A DNA stretch of 64,000 bases. Source: Bog-756 sp052326605. Lineage in GTDB: Bacteria; Actinomycetota; Acidimicrobiia; Acidimicrobiales; RAAP-2. Under the pieces are notes generated by a model, which was not told the DNA's origin, did not search any database, and was given only the letters and a program-made list of their open reading frames with translations. The stretch covers positions 22,644 to 86,643 of the forward strand of contig JBKQMB010000036.1 of NCBI GenBank assembly GCA_052326605.1, given 5' to 3'. Every line of letters starts with the position of its first letter. Position 1 is the first letter of the stretch. The translations under genes were made by a program, and so were the position numbers. This document shows positions 51,800 through 59,409 of the stretch, in pieces.

Positions 51800-53248
51800 A
51801 TGAGAGGCATCGTCAGCATTGCCGGGTACGTGCCGTACCGGCGCCTCCAGCGCTCGGCGGTGGCCCAGGTCTTCGGCACCGGCGGCGGGAAGGGCAGCCG
51901 GTCGGTGGCCTCCCATGACGAGGACACCACCACCATGGGGGTCGAGGCGGCCCGCCTGGCCCTGCGGCCGGTGCCGGGCGCCGGCCCGGACGCCATCTGG
52001 TTCGCCACGGCCACGCCCGCCTATCTGGACAAGACCAACGCCACCACAATCCACGCCGCCCTGCGGCAGCCGGCCCATGTGGCTGCCTTCGACTTCGGGG
52101 GCGCGCTCCGATCCGGGACCGGCGCGCTGCGCACCGCGCTGGCGGCCAACGGGTCGGGGACCACCCTGGTGGTGCTGTCCGATCTGCGCGATGGCCTTCC
52201 CACCTCGGCCGACGAGTCGGCCGGGGGTGACGGGGCGGCCGCGGTGCTCATCGGGGACGAAACCCCCGGTACTCCGGTGGTCGCCGAGTACCTGGGCGGC
52301 GCATCGGCGACCGACGAGTTCCTCGACCGCTGGCGGACCGCAGGCGACCGCCGGTCGAGGGTGTGGGAGGAGCGGTTCGGCGAGACCCGGTACGTCCCGC
52401 TCGGCGCCCAGGCCTGGGAGTCCGCGTTGAAAGCCTCCGGGCTCACCGCCGACGAGGTCGATCAGGTGGTGGTCACCGGGATGCACGGCCGAGCCGCCAG
52501 GGCCCTCGCCCGCAAGCTCGCGGTCCGGGACGGTGCGCTGTCCGACGACCTCTCCGCCACCGTGGGCCAGACCGGGGCCGCCCATCCGGGACTGGTGCTG
52601 GCCTCGATGCTGGAGGCAGCCCGACCCGGTCAGGTGATCGCCGTGGTGGCCCTGGCCGACGGCGCCGACGCCCTGTTGTTCCGGACCACCGACGCCCTGG
52701 CCTCGTGGGTGCCGGCCGAGTCCGTGGCCGATCAGATCGCCGGCGGGGCCGAACTCCCCTATGGCAAGTTCCTGGCCTGGCGGGGCATGGTCACCCCCGA
52801 GCCCCCCCGTCGCCCCGAGCCCCAGAGGGTCTCCTCCACCGCGGCGTGGCGCAACGAGGACTGGAAGTTCGGCTTCGTCGGATCACGCGACCGCTCCTCG
52901 GACGCCATCCACCTGCCGCCCTCCCGGGTGTCGATGAAGGGCGGGGCCGTCGACGACATGGAGCCCGTCGAGCGGGCCGACACCGAGGCCACCATCGCCA
53001 CCTACACCATCGACCGGCTGGCCTACTCGCCGAGCCCCCCCATCGTCTTCGCCGTGCTGGACTTCGACGGCGGGGGGCGGTTCCCTGTGGAACTGACCGA
53101 CGTCGACCCGGACACGGTCGACACCGGCGACCGGGTGACCATGACGTTCCGGAAGCTGTTCACCGCCGACGGCATCCACGACTACTTCTGGAAGGCCAAG
53201 CCGTCCCGGGCCGCGGGCACGGGCGGATCCGCGCCCGCCGGCGCCTGA
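51800..53248 (+). CDS. HMG-CoA synthase/KAS III-like domain fused to DUF35, without cysteines
   Basis: A 482-residue fusion. Residues 1-330 have the thiolase/KAS III/HMGS fold (IWFATATPAYLDKTNATTIH; ATVGQTGAAHPGLVLASML). Residues 345-475 are DUF35-like with an OB-fold (FGFVGSRDRSSDAIHLPPSR, then strands to IHDYFW). The protein has no cysteine: the catalytic position in AFDFGGALRSGTGAL lacks it, and the four zinc-ribbon positions are D364, S367, S378 and G381. It is not a normal condensing enzyme. AAGGGAACG precedes the ATG. The thiolase gene follows; DUF35 proteins commonly activate such thiolases. Confidence 0.85.
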   Translation: MRGIVSIAGYVPYRRLQRSAVAQVFGTGGGKGSRSVASHDEDTTTMGVEAARLALRPVPGAGPDAIWFATATPAYLDKTNATTIHAALRQPAHVAAFDFGGALRSGTGALRTALAANGSGTTLVVLSDLRDGLPTSADESAGGDGAAAVLIGDETPGTPVVAEYLGGASATDEFLDRWRTAGDRRSRVWEERFGETRYVPLGAQAWESALKASGLTADEVDQVVVTGMHGRAARALARKLAVRDGALSDDLSATVGQTGAAHPGLVLASMLEAARPGQVIAVVALADGADALLFRTTDALASWVPAESVADQIAGGAELPYGKFLAWRGMVTPEPPRRPEPQRVSSTAAWRNEDWKFGFVGSRDRSSDAIHLPPSRVSMKGGAVDDMEPVERADTEATIATYTIDRLAYSPSPPIVFAVLDFDGGGRFPVELTDVDPDTVDTGDRVTMTFRKLFTADGIHDYFWKAKPSRAAGTGGSAPAGA

Positions 53249-53321
53249 GCGGCAACCACATCGCATCGCCCGGCAGCGCGGGACATCGCACCGGATCGCC
53301 CGAGGAACGAGGAGAGACACG

Positions 53322-54512
53322 ATGGCATCGCACGGGATCAAGGACCGGGTGGCAATCGTCGGGATGGGCTGCACCCGATTCGCCGAGCACTGGGACAAAG
53401 GCCTCGACGACCTGATCGTCGAGGCCTCCGAGGACACCTTCGCCTCTGCCGGGGTGACCAAGGACGACGTCGACGCCTACTGGTTCGGCACTGCCCAATC
53501 GGGCATGAGCGGCATCACCCTGGCCCGGCCCCTGCAGCTGGAGGGCAAGCCGGTCACCCGGGTCGAGAACTACTGCACCACCGGCTCCGAAGCGCTGCGG
53601 GCCGCCGCCTACGCCGTGGCCTCCGGGGCCTACGACGTGGCCATGGCCGTGGGGGCCGAGAAGGTCAAGGACTCCGGGTACCAGGGCCTCAACGCCTTCC
53701 CCATCCCCAACGACGGCACCGCCCGCACCCTCACCGCCGCGGCCATGTTCTCGATGGTGGCTCCGGCCTACGGCAAGAAGTACGGAGTCGGCGAGGACGA
53801 GATGACCGAAGTACTGGCCCGCATCTCGTGGAAGAACCACCAGAACGGGGCCCGCAATCCCCGCGCCCAGTTCCGCAAGGAGGTGTCGACGGAGACCATC
53901 TGCGCCTCCCCGCGGGTCGCCGGCCGCCTCGGGGTGTTCGACTGCGCGGGCGTGGCAGACGGGGCCGCTGCCGCCATCGTCGTCCGGGCCGAGGACGCCC
54001 ACCGCTATACCGACAAGCCGCTCTACATCAAGGCGCTGTCGTTCGCCGCCGGCAGCGGCGCGGGCCTCATCGATCCCGAGTACGACTACACGTGGTTTCC
54101 CGAGTGCGCCCTCACCGCCGAGGACGCCTACCGCCAGGCCGGCATCACCGATCCGCGCCACCAGCTGGCCATGGCCGAGGTGCACGACTGCTTCACGCCC
54201 ACCGAGCTGGTGCTGATGGAGGACCTCAGGTTCGCCGAGCGCGGCACGGCATGCAAGGAGGTGCTGGCCGGCACCTTCGATCGCACCGGCCAACTACCCG
54301 TCAATCCCGACGGGGGCCTCAAGAGCTTCGGCCACCCGGTGGGCGCGTCGGGCCTGCGGATGTTCTTCGAGACATGGCTGCAGCTCCGCGGGGAAGCCAC
54401 CCCCGAGCGGCAGATCGACACCGACCGCACCCTCGCCCTCACCCACAACCTGGGCGGCTACCCGGGCGAGATGGTGTCCTTCGTGTCCGTGGTCGGCACC
54501 GAGCTCGGCTGA
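53322..54512 (+). CDS. SCP-x-type thiolase (Ltp2-like candidate)
   Basis: A 396-residue thiolase-fold protein. C85 in ENYCTTGSEALRAA is the acyl-binding Cys, H287 and C289 in VHDCFTP and H337 in FGHPVGASG complete the usual set. HNLGG (374-378) replaces the second Cys motif of true thiolases, as in SCP-x/lipid-transfer types. GAGGAGAG precedes the ATG. With the DUF35 fusion just upstream it may act as a retro-aldolase or thiolase that cuts the side chain after the ACAD and hydratase steps. It could also be an ordinary 3-ketoacyl-CoA thiolase. Confidence 0.88.
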   Translation: MASHGIKDRVAIVGMGCTRFAEHWDKGLDDLIVEASEDTFASAGVTKDDVDAYWFGTAQSGMSGITLARPLQLEGKPVTRVENYCTTGSEALRAAAYAVASGAYDVAMAVGAEKVKDSGYQGLNAFPIPNDGTARTLTAAAMFSMVAPAYGKKYGVGEDEMTEVLARISWKNHQNGARNPRAQFRKEVSTETICASPRVAGRLGVFDCAGVADGAAAAIVVRAEDAHRYTDKPLYIKALSFAAGSGAGLIDPEYDYTWFPECALTAEDAYRQAGITDPRHQLAMAEVHDCFTPTELVLMEDLRFAERGTACKEVLAGTFDRTGQLPVNPDGGLKSFGHPVGASGLRMFFETWLQLRGEATPERQIDTDRTLALTHNLGGYPGEMVSFVSVVGTELG

Positions 54513-54526
54513 CGGCGGCGCTCCGC

Positions 54527-55297
54527 TCAGCGGACCGCTGCCGCTCCGTTCGACGGGTGAGCGTACCGCCCGCTGCTGTAGACGGGCATCCCGGGCGAAC
54601 GGCGCGGATCCGTCCCGTCGCCCGCCGGCGGCCGCAGGTAGTGGAGCTTCCGCTCGCGCTCCTCGGCCAACCTCCGCATGTGCACCAGCAGTACCACGTA
54701 GGAGACGAGTGCCACACCGGACAGCGCCGTCACCGCCCAGACCACGGTGGCACCGGGGACGAAGCCGACCATGAAGGTCAGGAGGAAGACCATGGCCAGC
54801 ACGCCCAGGGTGTCGCGTCTGCGTCGGCGGGCGAGGTGACGCGCCTGGATGTCGGGTGACCGGGCCGGGAGCTCGGCGCCCAACCGTCCCGCCCCCCGGT
54901 CGAGGTCGTCGATGGCGCCCTGGGTCGCCACGGTTCCGGCATGCGGGGGCGTGACGGCGGAACGGCGGCCGTCCGCCGGATCTTCGGGCGGTTCACCCAG
55001 GAAGGCCAAGGCGGGCCGCGGCAGCTCCTTGGCTCCGACCACTGTCAGGACGGGGACCGCACTTCCCTCGGGGAAGCGGGTGCCGCTGCTCGCGGCGCGC
55101 TCGCCGGGGACGGTGTGGAGCCGGTACGCCGGCGCCACGATCGGCTTCGGTCCGGAGTTCTCGAGGACCCGCAACTGGCGGTGGAAATGAGAGATCGAAT
55201 TGATGCCGGCACCACTGTGTGCCCGTCGCTTGAGCATGCTGGGGCCCAATATGACGATCCATCCCGCCGCGATGATGACCACAAGGACCACAGGCAT
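54527..55297 (-). CDS. Membrane protein, possibly SepX-like
   Basis: A 256-residue protein. The N-terminal segment (MPVVLVVIIAAGWIVILGPS) is a membrane anchor followed by a basic stretch (MLKRRAH). A long polar region leads to two adjacent membrane segments (LGVLAMVFLLTFMVGFVPGA; VVWAVTALSGVALVSYVVLL) near residue 195. The layout resembles SepX-type actinobacterial proteins, involved in cell division in Streptomyces; this is by layout only. ATG at 55297 has GAGGAG upstream. It converges with the thiolase gene. Confidence 0.6.
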   Translation of the reverse strand: MPVVLVVIIAAGWIVILGPSMLKRRAHSGAGINSISHFHRQLRVLENSGPKPIVAPAYRLHTVPGERAASSGTRFPEGSAVPVLTVVGAKELPRPALAFLGEPPEDPADGRRSAVTPPHAGTVATQGAIDDLDRGAGRLGAELPARSPDIQARHLARRRRRDTLGVLAMVFLLTFMVGFVPGATVVWAVTALSGVALVSYVVLLVHMRRLAEERERKLHYLRPPAGDGTDPRRSPGMPVYSSGRYAHPSNGAAAVR

Positions 55298-55517
55298 CAA
55301 CTCCTCGACCTACCTTCCTTGCAGAAAAACCCTAACCACAGGCAATTCCGTAGTGGTGGATGGTCGGGAATGACAGCGCCGACTTCGTCCGCGTCCCGCC
55401 TTCGCAACGACCCTCCCCGGCGTTGTCGCCCCTTGTTGTACGCCGTCCGCCCCGTGGTGCTCGACCGCTCCACGTCGGCCCAGGCCACACCGTCGACCGG
55501 CCGATAGGGTCTGGCGT

Positions 55518-56189
55518 GTGACGCTGTTCTGGACGCTCGCCGGGATCGCCGCGGCGGCGGCGGTGGCCGACTGGTTCGCCATGGCGACCACCGACCGGCG
55601 GCTCATGTACGCCGCCAAACCGACGGTGCTGGCCGCGTTGACCGCCGCCGCCGCAGTGCTGCCGAGCGACCGGATCGATCTGGTCGACCGACGGTGGTGG
55701 TTCGTGGCGGCTCTCGCATGCTGCCTGCTGGGCGACGTGTTGTTGATGCTCCCCCGCGACCTGTTCGTCCCCGGACTGGCCGCGTTCCTGGTCGGCCACG
55801 TCTTCTTCATCGTGGGCCTGCTGCAGCCGCCTTCACCGGCGGGCACGCCGCCGTTCTCCTTCTCGGCGCTCGGGCTCCTGGTGGCAGCAACGGTGGTCGC
55901 CGTCGTCGAGGCCGCGCCGTGCACCGTCCTGATCCGGTCGCTCGCCGCCCATGGCCGGCACGCCCTGATTGCGCCGGTCTGCCTCTATATCCTCGCCATC
56001 GCCGTCATGGTCATCCTCGCCACCAACGTCGGCATCCTCCTCGCCGCGTTCGGGGCCGGCCTGTTCCTGCTGTCGGACACCCTGCTGGCCCTCGACCGAT
56101 TCGTACGGCCCATCCGCCGGGGACCACTCGCCGTCCACGTCACCTACCACCTCGCCCAGGGGCTGCTGGTGCTCTCCCTGCTCCGCTGA
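55518..56189 (+). CDS. YhhN-family lysoplasmalogenase-like protein
   Basis: A 223-residue membrane protein with about eight segments. YAAKPTVLAALTAAA, LLGDVLLMLPRDLFVPGLAA and FLVGHVFFIVGLL are YhhN signatures, and SDTLLALDRF the second half motif. The TMEM86B member hydrolyses the vinyl-ether bond of lysoplasmalogens; the role in bacteria is unknown. GTG at 55518 gives the family start. The gene is divergent from the membrane protein before it. Confidence 0.88.
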   Translation: MTLFWTLAGIAAAAAVADWFAMATTDRRLMYAAKPTVLAALTAAAAVLPSDRIDLVDRRWWFVAALACCLLGDVLLMLPRDLFVPGLAAFLVGHVFFIVGLLQPPSPAGTPPFSFSALGLLVAATVVAVVEAAPCTVLIRSLAAHGRHALIAPVCLYILAIAVMVILATNVGILLAAFGAGLFLLSDTLLALDRFVRPIRRGPLAVHVTYHLAQGLLVLSLLR

Positions 56190-56232
56190 CGGCCTCACCT
56201 CCCGCCGGGAAGCGACCTCGACGCCGGGGTGG

Positions 56233-56871
56233 TCAGTCGAAGATCGGCGGGGCGGTCCGGCTGCGCTTGAGCTCGAAGAAGCCCTCGGTACCGGCCACCG
56301 CCAGCACGCCGTCCCAGAGGACCCCGGCCGCTTCACCCTTGGGTGCCGGGGAGACGACGGGGCCGAAGATTGCCACGCCCTTCACACTGATCACCGGGGT
56401 GCCCACCTCGTTGCCGACCTGGTCCATGCCGGCGTGATGCGACTTCTTCAGGGCATCGTCGAACTCCTCGGTGTCGGCGGCATCGGCCAGCGATGTCGGC
56501 AGCCCGGCCTCGGTGAGGGCCTCTTCGATGGTCGCCCGATCCTTGGGCTTGCCCTCGAGGTGGAACCGGTTGCCCAGGGCCGTGTAGAGAGGCAGCAGGA
56601 CCTCGGGCCCGAACTCCTGCTCGGCGGCGATGCAGACTCGGACCGGCCCCCACGCCTCGGCCATCAGTTCGCGGTACTCCTCGGGCAGGTCCTCCTTGTC
56701 CGCGTTGAGGTGGGCCAGCGACATCACGTGCCACTGGACGTCGATCGGGCGGACCTCGGACGCGTGCAGGATCCACCGCGACGTGATCCACGCCCACGGG
56801 CAGAGGGGGTCGAACCAGAATTCGGCGACCGCCCGCTCGGTGGTCGGTGCGATCCTACCTGCGTCGGTCAT
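56233..56871 (-). CDS. DsbA-fold mycothiol-dependent nitroreductase-like protein
   Basis: A 212-residue thioredoxin-fold protein. FWFDPLCPWAWITSRWI is the active-site motif, with C24; the CPWC of M. tuberculosis Rv2466c is CPWA here, as in many actinobacterial homologues. HVMSLAHLNADKEDLPEEYR and EAWGPVRVCIAAEQEFG are family-specific. Such proteins work with mycothiol in reduction of nitro compounds or disulfides. Single-Cys mechanism is expected. ATG at 56871; no strong ribosome site. Confidence 0.88.
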   Translation of the reverse strand: MTDAGRIAPTTERAVAEFWFDPLCPWAWITSRWILHASEVRPIDVQWHVMSLAHLNADKEDLPEEYRELMAEAWGPVRVCIAAEQEFGPEVLLPLYTALGNRFHLEGKPKDRATIEEALTEAGLPTSLADAADTEEFDDALKKSHHAGMDQVGNEVGTPVISVKGVAIFGPVVSPAPKGEAAGVLWDGVLAVAGTEGFFELKRSRTAPPIFD

Positions 56872-57242
56872 TGCTGCTCCTCGAAGTGGCGGTCACCTCG
56901 TCCAACGCCGGATGCCGGCCCCGTGTTCCCGGACCGCACGGGCCGCACGGGCCGCACGGGGCGCACGGGGCGCACGGGACGCCGGAAGCAGGGGGACGGC
57001 CCAGTACCCGGTGGCGCGTCCCGGAGGGCAGGCCAAGTTGGCGTCGATGTCATCGTGTGGTTGGGCCCACGGTGGGAACCGGCGATCGACCGGCCGGCGG
57101 GAGGGCATTTGGCTGCAGGCGATGACGAACTCCGCGATCGGGTGAGCAGCCTCCTGCAGGCGCGCCACGGATGGAGACGCGAGCCCCGGACCACGCCCCC
57201 GTCCGGCACCGGTGGTTCGGGTGTCGCCGGAGATCCGAAGGG
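56872..57242. other. Intergenic region with tandem repeat
   Basis: 371 bases between the DsbA-like gene and the hydrolase gene. It holds the 9-bp tandem repeat at 56934-56978. Open frames on the minus strand read the repeat as PVR units and are probably not coding. No other feature is recognised. Confidence 0.45.
56934..56978 (+). repeat. Tandem repeat, five 9-bp units
   Basis: Three copies of CCGCACGGG are followed by two of GCGCACGGG without spacing. The unit length is a multiple of three, but no supported gene crosses it. The array is 63 bases upstream of the DsbA-like start. Confidence 0.85.
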
Positions 57243-58049
57243 TCAGTCGACCGGACTGCGCCGGAGCGGGAGCCACGTCTCGACCTCGGGATGGTCCAAG
57301 AAGTCGAGCACAAGGTGGTTGAACAGGTCTGGCTTCTCCATCGGTACGACATGAGATGCCCCGGGGATCACGGCGAGTTGGCCGTTTGGCGCCCGGCGGG
57401 CCAGTTCGTCGGCGTGCGGAACGGTGATGAAGTCGTCATCGCCGACGATGACCAGCACAGGTGCAGCGATCCTTTCGAGGTCGCTCGACCAGTCGAACGG
57501 TTCACCCCACATCTTGCGCACCTTGTCCCAGACGGCGGGGAAATGTTCCGCCCCGTCCGGGGAGACCTCGGCATACATGGCGGCGAACATTGCCATCTCA
57601 GGGTCGTCGGCCGGTAGCGCGATGAGCGCTTCGATTGCCCCAGCGACATACCCGTAGCTGGCGTAACCGCTTCCCACCATGGTGAGCGAGCGCACGAGCT
57701 CAGGGTGCTGGGCCGCAATCAGAAACCCGATCATTCCACCGTCGCTCCATCCGAGGAGGTCGCAAGGTGCAAGATCGAGCAGTTGGATGAACACGACAGT
57801 CTGTTGTGCCATCGCCTGGTAGGTGAGCGGTCCCTCTCGGTCCGGGGTGTGCCCGTGTGCCTGACGTTCCGGGGCGAATACGTGGTGGTGGTGGGCCAAA
57901 CCGTCCAGTTGCGCATTCCAGGTGGCGTTGGTGGCCATCCCTCCGTGCAGGAGCACCAGAGGGTCGCCCTCACCCTGCATGTCGTAGTAGACGCTCAAAC
58001 CGTCGATGTCGATGGTTGAACTCTTCCGTCGCGTCGGGTCGGCACCCAT
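57243..58049 (-). CDS. Alpha/beta hydrolase
   Basis: A 268-residue hydrolase. LVLLHGGMATNATWNAQLDG includes the oxyanion-hole HGG, S102 in GWSDGG is the nucleophile, VIVGDDDFITVPHADEL holds the acid and GASHVVPMEKPDLF the catalytic His. It is closest in form to small esterases/epoxide-hydrolase-like enzymes. The substrate is unknown. Start ATG at 58049 follows a weak GGAGG (TGGAGGTGGTAA) signal. Confidence 0.9.
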   Translation of the reverse strand: MGADPTRRKSSTIDIDGLSVYYDMQGEGDPLVLLHGGMATNATWNAQLDGLAHHHHVFAPERQAHGHTPDREGPLTYQAMAQQTVVFIQLLDLAPCDLLGWSDGGMIGFLIAAQHPELVRSLTMVGSGYASYGYVAGAIEALIALPADDPEMAMFAAMYAEVSPDGAEHFPAVWDKVRKMWGEPFDWSSDLERIAAPVLVIVGDDDFITVPHADELARRAPNGQLAVIPGASHVVPMEKPDLFNHLVLDFLDHPEVETWLPLRRSPVD

Positions 58050-58305
58050 TTACCACCTCCATCCTTCACTCGAATGAGCAGTGCGTCGAAGAGATGGTGA
58101 TCGGACGCCCGAACCGCCAATCGCCGGTGGGAAGACTCGGGGGCGCCGCTCAACCCTGAACACCTGCGCTCATCGACGTCCCATGGATCGGAGGGAACGG
58201 GTACCCCCAGCGCCGGTTGGGTGGTGCTTCCGGGTGCACCCAGGAACGTTGGGGTTCGAGGCGCTGGCCGTTGCATCAGCCTCGAGGCGGGGCTGCCTCT
58301 GCCAA

Positions 58306-59064
58306 TCAGGCCAGCTCCGTGTCGGGGGGTACTGCATCGGCTGGGACATCCATTGTCGATTGGTTGGTCATGAGTCCGTAGACAAGGGCGGCAATGAACC
58401 CGCCGACCAGTGGGGCGACGATGAACAGCCAGAGCTGATGGAGAGCGGTGCCGCCGACCACCAGGGCCGGACCGATACTTCGGGCCGGGTTGACCGAGGT
58501 CCCGGTCAGCGGGATGCCGACCAGGTGGACGAAGACGAGAGTCACCCCGATGGCCAGACCGGCCATGCCCTCGCGGGCAACCTTGGAGGTTGCGAAGAGA
58601 ATCACCATGACGAAGATGAAGGTCAGCACCGTCTCGGCGGCAAATGCCCCCCCGGCACCCAGCTGGATCTTCGAGGCACTGCCGTACCCGTCGGCACCCA
58701 GACCCTGGACGCTCTTCGAATAGATCGGCGAACCGTTGAACACGGCCCACAGACCGTAAGCGCCGGCGATGCCGCCGGCAATCTGGGCGACCCAGAAGCC
58801 GAGCGCCTCCGTCACCTTCATCCGTCCCGAAATGACGAACCCGAGGGAGACCGCTGGGTTGACGTGGCAGCCCGAGATCGGTCCGATCGCATAGACGAGG
58901 GCCATCAGTACCAGGCCGAACGCCAACGCAGTGGTGACCACCCCTGCCGAGTAGCTCGTCCCGAACAGCTTGAACCCGAAGGACAGCGTCGCAGTACCCA
59001 CCGCCGCGAACACCAGGATCGCGGTTCCGATGAACTCTGCGATCAACTTCCGTGGATCGAACAT
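58306..59064 (-). CDS. Aquaporin (MIP family), full length
   Basis: A 252-residue channel with six membrane segments. NPA boxes are SGCHVNPAVSLG and GTSVNPARSIGP. The selectivity-filter arginine follows the second NPA. It probably conducts water, perhaps with glycerol excluded (His-containing filter region EGMAGLAIGVTLVFVHL suggests water type). ATG at 59064 follows AAGGAGAAAGC. It neighbours the cyclase-ATPase regulator and is the intact counterpart of the half-length gene at 39232. Confidence 0.93.
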   Translation of the reverse strand: MFDPRKLIAEFIGTAILVFAAVGTATLSFGFKLFGTSYSAGVVTTALAFGLVLMALVYAIGPISGCHVNPAVSLGFVISGRMKVTEALGFWVAQIAGGIAGAYGLWAVFNGSPIYSKSVQGLGADGYGSASKIQLGAGGAFAAETVLTFIFVMVILFATSKVAREGMAGLAIGVTLVFVHLVGIPLTGTSVNPARSIGPALVVGGTALHQLWLFIVAPLVGGFIAALVYGLMTNQSTMDVPADAVPPDTELA

Positions 59065-59409
59065 TGCTTTCTCCTTGACTTCGTACGCCCGAGCGGACGC
59101 CCATATTGTGATCGGGATGCCAATAGAGCAGGTGGATGCCCGTCGGGACGGAGGATCTTGCAGGTTCGCTACCGCCCACGTCCCACCTGCGCCCACCGCT
59201 CGCCCAACGTCTACGGGGCGATGGCCGGAGTGGATCGACGGCACCAGCACGAGTCCGACGCCACACAGTCGCTTGGAGTGCTTCACGGCGCCACGCTGTC
59301 GCCGAGGGAGCCGTGGCTTCCGAAGCGCTCGCGGACGGGTCGCTGGGATCAGCGTGGCCGCGCTGGCCAGCAGCTTCCGCACGTGCCGGCCCTGCCCTCC
59401 ATGCAGCGC
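59065..59409. other. Intergenic region
   Basis: 345 bases between the stop of the cyclase-ATPase gene and the start of the aquaporin gene on the same strand. No gene is supported on either strand. It should hold the aquaporin promoter, but no clear element was found. Confidence 0.4.

Noticed and set aside
56868..57209. Minus-strand frame with PVR repeats
   Set aside because: The repeats come from the 9-bp tandem array; no start site or homologous pattern elsewhere in the frame.
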